From Rhodocyclales bacterium (GTDB lineage Bacteria > Pseudomonadota > Gammaproteobacteria > Burkholderiales > Rhodocyclaceae), in the NCBI GenBank assembly GCA_016183655.1, contig JACPEH010000022.1, forward strand, positions 124,001 to 188,000: DNA of 64,000 nt, in the 5' to 3' direction. Within the stretch, counting starts at the first letter, position 1, and every line of letters begins with the position of its first letter. The translations under genes were made by a program, and so were the position numbers. Below are positions 46,701-54,213 of the stretch, one piece after another. The notes beneath the pieces are model-generated. The model was given only the letters and a program-made list of their open reading frames with translations. It was not told the DNA's origin and did no database searches.

Positions 46701-46895
46701 ACCGTCGTCGCCATCATGGCCGGCCTGCTGCCAATCATGTGGGGCACCGGCGCCGGATCGGAAGTGATGCGCCGCATCGCCGCGCCGATGGTCGGCGGCA
46801 TGATCTCCTCGACCGTGCTGACGCTCGCCGTGATCCCGGCGATCTATGCGCTGGTCAAGGAATGGCGGCTGGCGCGCGGGCTGGAAGGAAGCTGA
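43758..46895 (+). CDS. cusA: CusA-like copper/silver RND efflux pump
   Basis: A 1045-residue proton-driven inner-membrane pump (E. coli CusA has 1047). There are twelve membrane helices and two large periplasmic loops. The monovalent-metal HME-RND signature in TM4 is AIAIGAMIDAAIVMIENAH. Met-rich periplasmic segments (MPASLPGMSITKA) fit Cu(I)/Ag(I) relay. The ATG at 43758 follows GGGAG donated by the repeat and aligns with the family N-terminus (MLNAVIDWSGRNRFLVLL). The frame stays open upstream through the repeat, so a longer product is possible but not expected. CusR box 3 overlaps its stop codon. Confidence 0.95.
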   Translation: MLNAVIDWSGRNRFLVLLMTLFVVVGGVYAVLRTPIDALPDLSDVQVIVYTEYPGQAPQVVEDQVTYPLTTAMLSVPKSKVVRGVSFFGASFVYIIFEDGTDIYWARSRVLEYLNFAAGRMPKGVTPQIGPDATGVGWVYQYALIAKEKTLAELRTIQDWYLRYQLTKAHGVAEVASIGGFVQTYQVTVDPVKLRAYGIPLVKVAQAIRDSNRDVGGRVVEMAETEYMVRGKGYLRGKADIEQLVVKAEKGTPVLIRDIARVELAPDERRGLTELNGEGEVVSGIVMARYGQNALEVIRNVKDKIAEVSAGLPEGVSVEAVYDRSDLIHRAIDTLKTTLFEESLIVALVCIVFLLHVRSALVAILMLPVGVLIAFIAMRALGMNSNLMSLGGIAIAIGAMIDAAIVMIENAHKHLERLSPEHDGTARTAALLQACREVGPALFFSLLIITVSFLPVFTLEAQEGRLFAPLAWTKTFAMAGAALLSVTLVPVLMLFFIRGKILPEAKNPVNRFLIWGYRPIITAVMRFKKSTIVLALVALAASLYPASRLGSEFMPTLNEGTLFYMPASLPGMSITKAAEVLQTQNKIIKSFPEVASVYGKAGRANTATDPAPTEMFETVINLKPESEWRPGMNIDKLIAEMDKALQFPGIANSWTMPIKARIDMLSTGIRTPIGIKVFGKDLAEMERLAKEIEAVVKRVPGTTSAFAERITGGFYLNIEPDREQLARYGLGVGELQEVIASALGGEMVTTTVEGRERFGVGVRYPRELRSDPQQIAREVLVPTMDGSMIPLGQVARVEVAKGAPGIRTENALLSAYIFVDIRDRDIGGYVADAKKAVADQVKFPPGYYIAWSGQFEYLERAIAKMKVVIPVTLLTIFLLLYLNFRRITETLIVMLSVPFALVGGIWLMWWLGYNLSVAVAVGFIALAGVAAETGVVMLIYLDHAWEEAKTRCNAARRSPNLADLYAAVMEGAVERVRPKMMTVVAIMAGLLPIMWGTGAGSEVMRRIAAPMVGGMISSTVLTLAVIPAIYALVKEWRLARGLEGS

Positions 46896-46946
46896 CGGAA
46901 ATGTAATCCGATAGTCATGGCGGCGACAGCCGGCGGCGTCTATCTT
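46892..46946 (+). promoter_or_regulatory. CusR-like box 3 and -10 overlapping the cusA stop codon
   Basis: CTGAC-GGAA-ATGTAAT (46892-46907) contains the cusA TGA. TATCTT (46941-46946) begins 33 bases after the box. It would drive the small-protein/P-ATPase unit separately from cusCBA. Confidence 0.7.
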
Positions 46947-46995
46947 GGATTCGACGACTGCAAAAAGTTTTCCAACCGCTCAAGGGAGTTCCGCC

Positions 46996-47235
46996 ATGAA
47001 ACCGACATTCTTCGTTGCCGCCCTTTTCACCGCAGCCTTCGCGCTGCCCGGCTTCGCCGCCGAGGCCACCGGGGCGGCCAAGGCCGACCAGGCTGCCACG
47101 GCACCGGCCAAGCTGCACTCGCACGTTGAGGAAAAGACCGGGGTACCGCAAAAGCCCGTCGCCGCCAATCCGGCGAAACCCGATCCGACCAAGAATCTGG
47201 CGCTGCACCTGCATCCGCGCGACGGCAAGCAGTAG
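46996..47235 (+). CDS. Small exported His-containing protein of unknown function
   Basis: 79 residues, not recognised. A clear signal peptide (FFVAALFTAAFALPGFA, cleavage before AEA) leaves about 58 residues that are Ala/Pro/Lys-rich with two His clusters (LHSHVEEKTG and ALHLHPRDGKQ). There are no Cys and no Met in the mature part. AGGGAG precedes the ATG by about seven bases. Position just after a CusR-like promoter and before a Met-rich protein suggests periplasmic metal binding, which is inference only. Confidence 0.75.
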   Translation: MKPTFFVAALFTAAFALPGFAAEATGAAKADQAATAPAKLHSHVEEKTGVPQKPVAANPAKPDPTKNLALHLHPRDGKQ

Positions 47236-47297
47236 CGCGCTTTTCCCACGTGGGCGGCTGCCGGCCGCCCGCCCGTGCCGAGACAGGAGACCACACC

Positions 47298-47858
47298 ATG
47301 AAACGCGTAGCTTGCATGCTTCCCGCCGTAGCGCTGGCGCTGCTGACGGCGCCGGCGTTCGCCGTAGATGCCCACCACCCCGACCAGGCCACGCCGGCCG
47401 CGGCGTCGGCGGAGCAGAAACCCGCCGACAAGGCCACGCCCAAACCCGCACCCAAGGCGGCGAAACCGGCGGCCAAGGCGGCAGCGAAACCCGCCGCGGT
47501 GCCGCCGCAGGCGGCCAAGGTGAAGGAGCAGCTGAAGAAGGCCCAGGAATTGATGGCCCGCGCCCGGAAATCGACCGAGCCCGCCGAACGGCAGCAGCTC
47601 ATGCACGAGCACATGCAGGCGATGAACGACGCCATGGGCATGATGCGCGAGATGGGCGGCGGCATGATGATGGGCATGGGCGCCGGCCAGAGCGGCATGG
47701 GCGAGGCCCAGGGCGCAGCCGGCGGCGGCATGATGATGATGGACTGCCCGATGATGGGCGGCGGCGGCATGATGGAAATGCGCATGGACATGATGCAGAT
47801 GATGATGGAGCAGATGCTCCAGCACGAATCCGTCCGGGACTCGCTGCCGCGCCCGTAA
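47298..47858 (+). CDS. Exported Met-rich protein, probable periplasmic copper/silver binder
   Basis: 186 residues, no named family recognised. The signal peptide ([15 protein letters not shown]) is followed by an Ala/Lys/Pro-rich segment (about residues 25-80), a predicted helix, and a tail in which 28 of the last 86 residues are Met ([40 protein letters not shown]), with a single Cys. Such Met runs bind Cu(I) and Ag(I) in proteins such as CopK, PcoE and SilE. It lies 61 bases before the P-type ATPase and probably shares its transcript. The composition is unusual enough that gene finders could dismiss it, but it has a good ribosome binding site and start. Confidence 0.8.
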   Translation: MKRVACMLPAVALALLTAPAFAVDAHHPDQATPAAASAEQKPADKATPKPAPKAAKPAAKAAAKPAAVPPQAAKVKEQLKKAQELMARARKSTEPAERQQLMHEHMQAMNDAMGMMREMGGGMMMGMGAGQSGMGEAQGAAGGGMMMMDCPMMGGGGMMEMRMDMMQMMMEQMLQHESVRDSLPRP

Positions 47859-47919
47859 AAGACCACGGAGGGCACCGTGGCAGGGCGGTGACGAGAACGA
47901 AAAAAGAAGGGAGTCCGTC

Positions 47920-50226
47920 ATGAGCACCGATCCGGTCTGCGGCATGTCGGTCAAGGCCGAGTCCCCGCATCGCAGTGTCCACGACGGCGTCGAATACCGC
48001 TTCTGCAGCGCCAGGTGCAAGGCGAAGTTCGACGCCACGCCGGCGGCCTACCTGCAGCCGCTGCCACCGGCCGCGCCGGCTGCCGCCGGCGTCGAATACA
48101 CCTGCCCGATGCACCCCGAGGTGCGCCAGATCGGCCCCGGCACCTGCCCCAAGTGCGGCATGGCGCTCGAACCGGTGCTGCCCGACCTGGCGGAGGAAGA
48201 CGACAGCGGGAACCGCGAATACCAGGATTTCCGCCACCGCTTCTGGTACAGCCTGCCGCTGACGGTAGTCGTCGTGCTGCTGGCGATGGCCGGGCATCGG
48301 CTCGACGGGCTGTCCCCCGCCGCGCGCAGCTGGGGCGAACTGCTGCTCAGCCTGCCGATCGTGCTCTGGGCCGCTGCGCCCTTCTTCGTCCGCGGCTGGC
48401 AATCGGTGCTCCGGCGCAGCCCGAACATGTGGACGCTGATCGGGCTGGGCACCGGCGCCGCCTTCGTCTACAGCGTCGTCGCCACGCTGGCGCCCGGCCT
48501 GTTCCCGGCCTCCTTCATCACGCACGGCCGCATCGGCGTCTATTTCGAGGCGGCGGCGGTGATCATCTCGCTGACGCTGCTCGGCCAGATGCTCGAACTG
48601 CGCGCCCGTTCGCAGACCTCGGCGGCGATCCGCTCGCTGCTCGGCCTGGCGCCGAAGACGGCGCGCCGGCTCAACGCCGACGGCAGCGAGGCGGACGTGC
48701 CGCTCGCCGACGTGCGCGTCGGCGACCGCCTGCGCGTGCGCCCCGGCGAGAAGGTCCCGGTCGACGGCGTGGTCGTCGACGGCGGCAGCGCCGTCGACGA
48801 GTCGATGCTCACCGGCGAGCCGCTGCCGGTCAGCAAACGCGTCGGCGACAAGGTGATCGGCGCCACGCTCAACACCAGCGGCAGCCTGGTCATCGGCGCC
48901 GAGAAGGTCGGCGCACAGACGGTGCTCGCCCAGATCGTGCAGATGGTCGCCCAGGCGCAGCGCTCGAAGGCGCCGATGCAGCGGCTGGCCGACGTCGTCG
49001 CCGGCTGGTTCGTCGTCGCCGTGGTCGCCATCGCGCTGGTCAGCTTCTTTGCCTGGGGTTTCTTCGGCGGCGAGCGCGGCTGGGTGTTCGGGCTGATCAG
49101 CGGCGTCTCCGTGCTGATCATCGCCTGCCCGTGCGCCCTTGGCCTGGCGACGCCGATGTCGATCATGGTCGCCACCGGGCGCGCGGCGACGCAGGGCATC
49201 CTCTTCCGCGACGCGGCGGCGATCGAGCATCTGCGCCGCATCGACACGCTGATCGTCGACAAGACCGGGACGCTGACCGAAGGCCACCCGCGCTTCGAAC
49301 GCGCCGTCGGCAACGGCGCCATCGCTGCCGACGAAGTGCTGCGCCTGGCGGCCAGCCTCGACCAGGGCAGCGAGCATCCGCTCGCCGACGCCATCGTGCG
49401 CGCCGCCCGCGAACGCGGGCTGACGCTCGACCCGGTCGAGCAGTTCGATTCGTCGACCGGCATCGGCGTGCACGGGCAGGTCGGCGGCGTCCGCCTCTGC
49501 CTCGGCAACACCGCGCTGATGGAGCAGGAACAGGTCGCCGTCGCGCCGCTGCGCGACGTCGCCGACAGCCTGCGCGGAGAAGGCGCGAGCGTCGTCTACC
49601 TCGCCGGCGGCGGCCGGCTGCTCGGCCTGTTGGCCGTCTCCGACCCGATCAAGGCGAGCACCCCGGAGGCGCTGGCGACGCTGCGCGCCGCCGGCCTGCG
49701 CGTGGTAATGGCGACCGGCGACGGCCACGTCACCGCCAACGCGGTTGGCAGGCGCCTCGGCATCGACGAAGTCCACGGCGAGGTCAAGCCGGCCGACAAG
49801 CTGGCGCTGGTCGACCGCCTGCAGCGCGCAGGGCGCGTCGTGGCGATGGCCGGCGACGGCATCAACGACGCGCCGGCATTGGCGAAAGCCGATGTCGGCA
49901 TCGCCATGGGCACCGGCACCGACGTGGCGATGAACAGCGCCCAGCTGACGCTGGTCAAGGGCGACCTGCGCGGCATCGCCCGCGCCCGCACGCTGTCCGT
50001 GGCGACGGTGCGCAACATGCGGCAGAACCTGCTCTTCGCCTTCCTCTACAACGCGCTCGGCGTGCCGGTCGCCGCCGGCGTCCTCTACCCGGCCTTCGGC
50101 CTGGTGCTGTCGCCGATCATCGCCGCGCTGGCGATGAGCTTCTCGTCGGTCAGCGTCGTCGGCAATGCGCTGCGCCTCAGGCACAGCGGCGCGGACGCGG
50201 AAGCCGCCGGGAAAGGCCAGCCATGA
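47920..50226 (+). CDS. Copper/silver P1B-type ATPase with N-terminal YHS and heavy-metal-binding domains
   Basis: A 768-residue metal-exporting ATPase. In place of the usual CxxC HMA domain it has a YHS domain ([14 protein letters not shown], residues 4-17) and a second Cys/Met/His module ([21 protein letters not shown]). Membrane metal motif Cys403-Pro-Cys405 lies in [11 protein letters not shown], the phosphorylated Asp447 in DKTGTLTEG, the HP motif in SEHPLADA, and the hinge in [14 protein letters not shown]. It pumps Cu(I) or Ag(I) to the periplasm, where CusCBA can take over. Its stop overlaps the start of the next gene (ATGA). Confidence 0.93.
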   Translation: MSTDPVCGMSVKAESPHRSVHDGVEYRFCSARCKAKFDATPAAYLQPLPPAAPAAAGVEYTCPMHPEVRQIGPGTCPKCGMALEPVLPDLAEEDDSGNREYQDFRHRFWYSLPLTVVVVLLAMAGHRLDGLSPAARSWGELLLSLPIVLWAAAPFFVRGWQSVLRRSPNMWTLIGLGTGAAFVYSVVATLAPGLFPASFITHGRIGVYFEAAAVIISLTLLGQMLELRARSQTSAAIRSLLGLAPKTARRLNADGSEADVPLADVRVGDRLRVRPGEKVPVDGVVVDGGSAVDESMLTGEPLPVSKRVGDKVIGATLNTSGSLVIGAEKVGAQTVLAQIVQMVAQAQRSKAPMQRLADVVAGWFVVAVVAIALVSFFAWGFFGGERGWVFGLISGVSVLIIACPCALGLATPMSIMVATGRAATQGILFRDAAAIEHLRRIDTLIVDKTGTLTEGHPRFERAVGNGAIAADEVLRLAASLDQGSEHPLADAIVRAARERGLTLDPVEQFDSSTGIGVHGQVGGVRLCLGNTALMEQEQVAVAPLRDVADSLRGEGASVVYLAGGGRLLGLLAVSDPIKASTPEALATLRAAGLRVVMATGDGHVTANAVGRRLGIDEVHGEVKPADKLALVDRLQRAGRVVAMAGDGINDAPALAKADVGIAMGTGTDVAMNSAQLTLVKGDLRGIARARTLSVATVRNMRQNLLFAFLYNALGVPVAAGVLYPAFGLVLSPIIAALAMSFSSVSVVGNALRLRHSGADAEAAGKGQP

Positions 50227-51029
50227 GCCGCTGGCTATGGCTGTGTCCGCCGCTCACCCTGGCGCTTGCCGCCGGCATCCTCTGGCGCTGGGGGCTGACG
50301 CCGGCGTCGGCCGTGGTCGTCGCGCTGCTTCTGGTCTGCCCGGCGCTGCTCGTCTGGGGCGGCGTCGCGCTGCGCCGCCGGCCGGAGTACCCGAGCGAGC
50401 CGGCGCCGGCGACGCGCGGCATGCCGCTCGGCTGGGCGGCGCCGGTCTACGACTGGTACTGCCCGAAGCTGGGCCTCGGCCCGGCATTCCGCGCGAAGAC
50501 GATCGCGCTCGGCGAACTGAAACCGGGCATGCAGGTGCTCGAAGTCGGCTGCGGCACCGGCGTGCTGACGCGCCTCGCGGCGGCGGCGGTCGGCCCGGAC
50601 GGGCGGGCGGTCGGCATCGACCCGGCGCCGGAGATGATCGCCGTGGCGCGGCAGAAGGCCGTCGCCGGCGCGCAGTTTCGCCTCGGCGTGATCGAGGCGC
50701 TGCCGTTCGCCGACGCGAGCTTCGACGTCGTTTTCGCCAGCGCGATGCTGCACCACCTGCCGCCGGCGACCAAGGACGCCGGCCTCAAGGAAGTCTTCCG
50801 CGTGCTGCGCCCGGGCGGCCGGCTGGTCGTCGTCGACCTCGACCGCCCCGCCAACCCGCTGTGGTGGTTGCTCTTCTTCCCGCTGCTGGCCTGGCCGATG
50901 ACCGCCGGCAACCTGCGCGGGGAGATTCCCGATTTCCTCGCCCGCGCCGGCTTTGCGCCGGTCGCGCGGCACGGCCGCTGGCTGGGGCTGCTCAGTTTCT
51001 GGACGACCCACAAGGGAGGTGCATCATGA
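50223..51029 (+). CDS. Membrane-anchored SAM-dependent methyltransferase
   Basis: 268 residues. Two N-terminal hydrophobic segments ([18 protein letters not shown] and [19 protein letters not shown]) precede a class I methyltransferase domain with the SAM motif [19 protein letters not shown] and post-motifs [16 protein letters not shown] and [16 protein letters not shown], similar to the UbiE/Methyltransf_11 group. The substrate is unknown. It is translationally coupled to the copper ATPase in front and to the secreted protein behind, so it belongs to the metal response. A quinone, a lipid or a metal-binding molecule are possible substrates, none shown. Confidence 0.82.
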   Translation: MSRWLWLCPPLTLALAAGILWRWGLTPASAVVVALLLVCPALLVWGGVALRRRPEYPSEPAPATRGMPLGWAAPVYDWYCPKLGLGPAFRAKTIALGELKPGMQVLEVGCGTGVLTRLAAAAVGPDGRAVGIDPAPEMIAVARQKAVAGAQFRLGVIEALPFADASFDVVFASAMLHHLPPATKDAGLKEVFRVLRPGGRLVVVDLDRPANPLWWLLFFPLLAWPMTAGNLRGEIPDFLARAGFAPVARHGRWLGLLSFWTTHKGGAS

Positions 51030-51454
51030 AACGCTTGCTGATTTGCCTTGCAATCTTTTTCGCCACAGCCGCGGGCGCCGCAGAGACCGGCCAACACCAG
51101 CGGGTCGGCGGCATCGACGTCTATTACGGCATCATGCCGGCGGCGATCGCCGGGGCGCACGAGGAGAAATCCATGCACGGCGGCGCGCGCACCGGCAAGG
51201 ACCGCTACCACCTGGTCGTCGCACTGTTCGCCGCCGACGGCCAGCGCATCACCGAGGCCGAGGTCCGGGCCAGCGTCGGCGAGTTGGGCATGGCCAGCAA
51301 GCGCGTCGCGCTCGAACCGATGCCGGTGGCCGGCGCGATGAGCTTCGGCAACTACGTCGCGCTGAAGGGACGCGGGCCGTTCCGGATCGCGATCGAGATC
51401 CTCCTGCCCGGACAGGAGCGCCCGCTTGAGGCGCTGTTCAACTACCGGCGCTAG
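51026..51454 (+). CDS. Small secreted protein of unknown function
   Basis: 142 residues, not confidently recognised. The signal peptide (LLICLAIFFATAAGA) leaves a mature domain of about 120 residues with alternating strands (YHLVVALFAADGQRI, EVRASVGELGM) and a C-terminal FRIAIEILLPGQ. Its pattern is that of an immunoglobulin-like beta sandwich such as YtkA-like domains, but this is a weak resemblance. One His/Met patch (AHEEKSMHGG) could bind metal. The ATG overlaps the methyltransferase stop, so it is expressed with the copper ATPase. Confidence 0.75.
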   Translation: MKRLLICLAIFFATAAGAAETGQHQRVGGIDVYYGIMPAAIAGAHEEKSMHGGARTGKDRYHLVVALFAADGQRITEAEVRASVGELGMASKRVALEPMPVAGAMSFGNYVALKGRGPFRIAIEILLPGQERPLEALFNYRR

Positions 51455-51480
51455 CAACACGCAACCGCACGAGGGCAGAC

Positions 51481-52728
51481 ATGGATGCTGACCGGGCCAG
51501 AATGAGGGCGAGCCGGACGCCCGGAGCGTCGGCGATGCGCGTCGCGGTGCCGCTGGGCGCGATTCTGTCGGTAGCCATGGCCTATGGCGTGACGCTCCCC
51601 GTTCTGCCTTTCCTGCTGGAGCGACTGCTCGGGCAGGCCGATGCGGCCGGGGTATCGCGCCACACCGGATGGCTTACGGGTCTTTACACCCTCGCCCTGT
51701 TCGTCATGTCGCCGCTGTGGGGGGCATTGTCGGATCGTGTCGATCGACGCGGGGTGATGTTCTTCGGACTGGCGGGAAGCGCCGTCGCCCTGCTTGCCCT
51801 CGACAATGTTTCCGGGCTGGCGGAAATTTACGCCGCCCGTCTTGCCAGCGGCTTTTTGTCCGCCGCCGTCTTTCCAGCGGCCCTGGCCTATGTGGCGGAG
51901 CATTCCCCCTTGGCCGAGCATCCGAGAATCTTCGCCCTGGCGGCATCGGCAACGACACTGGGTTTCCTGCTGGGCCCGGCGCTCGGTAGCTGGCTTTCGC
52001 CGATGGTCGTCGCGCCCCCCGCGGACATGCGGCTGGCCAGCGTCCTGATGGCGGACTCCCCATTCTTTCTGGTGGCCCTGCTGAACACGATTGCGGCCGT
52101 CGCCGTGAGCGCGCTACCAACCATGCGGTCGGCGCGTGTAGCGCCGCGCCCCACGGGCGGCGAAGCGGCAATCCGCCGCTACCTCCTGCTGACCGCCGTG
52201 GTGGCTTTCGGCATCAGTACTGCCGAGGTCGGCGTTACCCTATTCGGCAAGCACGAACTTTCTCTGGGACCACGGGGTATCAGCGCGTTCTTCCTGGCCT
52301 GCAGCCTCGTCATGGTCGTCGCGCAGTCGGTGGGCTTTCCGTTCGTCAAGCGCCGGCTCGGGGATCGCCCGATTCAAGTATCAGCCTTCGCACTCATGAC
52401 CGTCGGGCTTTCGGCCGCTGCGCTGAGCGACTCCTCGTGGGCAGCCGGCCTGGCTTTTGTTTTGGTTTCCGCCGGTACGGGTATTCTCATTCCGTCCTTG
52501 GCCACGCAGATTTCGGAGGCGACGACGGATAGCCAAGGTCAGGCACTGGGCTGGCAGGCGGCTGCAGCCAACCTGGGCCAGGCGCTGGCCGCCGCCTCGA
52601 CCGGGATGCTGTTTGCTGCGGCCCCGGCCGCACCATTCCTGCTCGGTGCGGCGCTGCTGGCCGTGGGCGCACTTATCGCCGCGAGGCAGAGAAATCAGTC
52701 AACTGCGGGGGAACGCCATGGAGCATGA
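51481..52728 (+). CDS. Major facilitator superfamily transporter
   Basis: A 415-residue MFS protein with about twelve membrane helices and the loop 2-3 signature GALSDRVDRRGVMFFG. The family resembles drug/metabolite efflux transporters (TetA/multidrug type), but no substrate can be named. Codon choice and base composition look slightly less GC-extreme than its neighbours, hinting at a separate origin. It lies 26 bases after the secreted protein and overlaps the DUF2933 gene by 11 bases, so it is probably co-transcribed with the metal genes. Confidence 0.85.
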   Translation: MDADRARMRASRTPGASAMRVAVPLGAILSVAMAYGVTLPVLPFLLERLLGQADAAGVSRHTGWLTGLYTLALFVMSPLWGALSDRVDRRGVMFFGLAGSAVALLALDNVSGLAEIYAARLASGFLSAAVFPAALAYVAEHSPLAEHPRIFALAASATTLGFLLGPALGSWLSPMVVAPPADMRLASVLMADSPFFLVALLNTIAAVAVSALPTMRSARVAPRPTGGEAAIRRYLLLTAVVAFGISTAEVGVTLFGKHELSLGPRGISAFFLACSLVMVVAQSVGFPFVKRRLGDRPIQVSAFALMTVGLSAAALSDSSWAAGLAFVLVSAGTGILIPSLATQISEATTDSQGQALGWQAAAANLGQALAAASTGMLFAAAPAAPFLLGAALLAVGALIAARQRNQSTAGERHGA

Positions 52729-53005
52729 CCATTCACAGCATCACACCCACAACGGGGCTCGTCCGCAATCCAGCGGAGGCTGGGATCGCAAGAGCAAGTG
52801 GGCCTGGATCGGCTTCGCCATCGTCGCGGGCTTCTTTCTCGTCACCGAGCATCGGGCGCACCTGTTCGGCATCCTGCCCTACCTGTTGCTGCTCGCCTGC
52901 CCGCTGATGCATTTGTTCCACCACCATGGGCATGGAAGGCACGGCGCAGAACACGAAGGCCCTCATGGCGATACCGGCGACAAGAGTGAAGGAGAAACGA
53001 AATGA
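52718..53005 (+). CDS. DUF2933-type small membrane protein
   Basis: 95 residues. A His-rich N-terminus (MEHDHSQHHTHNG) is followed by two hydrophobic stretches (AWIGFAIVAGFFLV and LFGILPYLLLLACPLMHLF) and a second His-rich segment (HHHGHGRHGAEHEG). This is the layout of DUF2933 proteins, which are found beside copper-resistance genes and have no known mechanism. Overlaps on both sides (11 bases with the MFS gene, ATGA with the next) show translational coupling. Confidence 0.8.
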   Translation: MEHDHSQHHTHNGARPQSSGGWDRKSKWAWIGFAIVAGFFLVTEHRAHLFGILPYLLLLACPLMHLFHHHGHGRHGAEHEGPHGDTGDKSEGETK

Positions 53006-53631
53006 CCGAACCATCCGCCTACGGCCTGTGGCTGCTGGTCATCCTCAATTCGGCGGTATTCATCCTCTTCGCCGCCAGCTTCTTCAAGCCGCAGAGCCGC
53101 CAGGACTGGCGCACGCTGGGGCTCTTCTCGGCCTTCGTCGTCGCGCTGTTCACCGAGATGTACGGCTTCCCGCTGACCATCTACCTGCTCTCCGGCTGGC
53201 TCGCCGAGCGCGTGCCGGGGGTCGACTTCCTCTCGCACGACGCCGGCCACCTGCTGGAAATCCTCTTCGGCTGGCGGGCGAACCCGCACTTCGGGCCGTT
53301 CCACCTGCTGTCCACCCTGTTCATCATCGGCGGCTTCTGGCTGCTGGCGAAGGCCTGGCCGGTGCTCTACGCGGCGCAGCAGGGCGGCACGCTGGCCACC
53401 AGCGGCCCCTACGCGCGCATCCGCCACCCGCAGTACGCCGCCTTCCTGCTGGTGATGACCGGATTCCTGCTGCAGTGGCCGACGCTGGTCACCGCCGCGA
53501 TGTTCCCGATCCTCGCCTTCACCTACGTCCGCCTCGCGCACCGCGAGGAACGGGAAGCGCTGGCCCGCTTCGGCGACGCCTACCGCGCCTACGTGGACGA
53601 GGTGCCGGGCTGGTGGCCGCGCTTCAAGTGA
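53002..53631 (+). CDS. Isoprenylcysteine carboxyl methyltransferase-like membrane protein (CzcN-like)
   Basis: 209 residues with five or so membrane helices and the ICMT/PEMT signature GPYARIRHPQYAAFLLVMTG, then REEREALARFGDAYRAYVDEV. Bacteria lack prenylated C-terminal cysteines of the eukaryotic kind, so the methyl acceptor is unknown. Homologues occur in metal-resistance clusters, including CzcN of Cupriavidus, and next to DUF2933, as here. It is the last gene of the P-ATPase transcription unit. Confidence 0.85.
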   Translation: MTEPSAYGLWLLVILNSAVFILFAASFFKPQSRQDWRTLGLFSAFVVALFTEMYGFPLTIYLLSGWLAERVPGVDFLSHDAGHLLEILFGWRANPHFGPFHLLSTLFIIGGFWLLAKAWPVLYAAQQGGTLATSGPYARIRHPQYAAFLLVMTGFLLQWPTLVTAAMFPILAFTYVRLAHREEREALARFGDAYRAYVDEVPGWWPRFK

Positions 53632-53666
53632 GTCCGCGAGGGCGCCGAGGGCAATGACAAGGGCAA

Positions 53667-53710
53667 CTGACAAGAATGTAATCCAAGGGCGCGGAAACAT
53701 CTCTTACAAT
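53667..53710 (+). promoter_or_regulatory. CusR-like box 4 and -10 upstream of the second RND operon
   Basis: CTGAC-AAGA-ATGTAAT (53667-53682) with TACAAT (53705-53710) starting 22 bases after the box, one helical turn (11 bases) closer than at the other three boxes. It precedes the His-rich protein and the czc-like genes. Confidence 0.7.
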
Positions 53711-53747
53711 CCGCCCTGACATGCTCCGACGCCACTTTCCGCTACCG

Positions 53748-54092
53748 ATGAAGCGCCTCCTTGCCGTGCTGCTGATGCTGATGCTGCCGCTGCAGGCGCC
53801 GCTGGCTGCGCTGCTGACCGCCGCCGGCGGCCACCAGCATCAGCACGCGCACGCGGACTTCGACGGCGGCCATGGCCATGCCGCTGACCCTGCCGGCAGC
53901 GATACCGGCAGCGGGGAGGGGCATGCGCACGGTCACGATTGCGGCGCCGGACATTGCAGCGCGCCGCCGACCGACGGCAGCAAACCGGCCGTGCTGCAGA
54001 CCGCAGAATCGCTTCCCGCGACCGCCTTCGCCGTCCCGGCGACGCCGCCGGCCTCCCGCCCCGAACGCCCGAAATGGAGCCGCTCCGCCTGA
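53748..54092 (+). CDS. Small His-rich exported protein (CzcI-like)
   Basis: 114 residues from the ATG at 53748. A signal peptide (LLAVLLMLMLPLQAPLAALL) is followed by a His/Asp/Gly-rich segment (GHQHQHAHADFDGGHGHA, EGHAHGHDCGAGHC) and a Pro/Ala tail. CzcI-type proteins with this make-up precede czcCBA operons in betaproteobacteria and are thought to modulate metal response in the periplasm. An upstream ATG at 53721 would leave only a few bases of leader after the promoter and put nine charged residues before the signal, so the inner start was chosen. Confidence 0.7.
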   Translation: MKRLLAVLLMLMLPLQAPLAALLTAAGGHQHQHAHADFDGGHGHAADPAGSDTGSGEGHAHGHDCGAGHCSAPPTDGSKPAVLQTAESLPATAFAVPATPPASRPERPKWSRSA

Positions 54093-54213
54093 CCCGGCGG
54101 AGCACCCCCGACGATTTTCCAATAGTCGTTCCGGCACGCTGAACCCCCGTTCGGCCTGCCGCCGTGCGCCGCCGGATTTTCCGCATGCCCCACCCGCATT
54201 CCAGGAGAATCCG

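Noticed and set aside
47599..50184. An 861-codon minus-strand frame opposite the copper ATPase
   Set aside because: Antisense shadow; the plus strand carries all P-type ATPase motifs.
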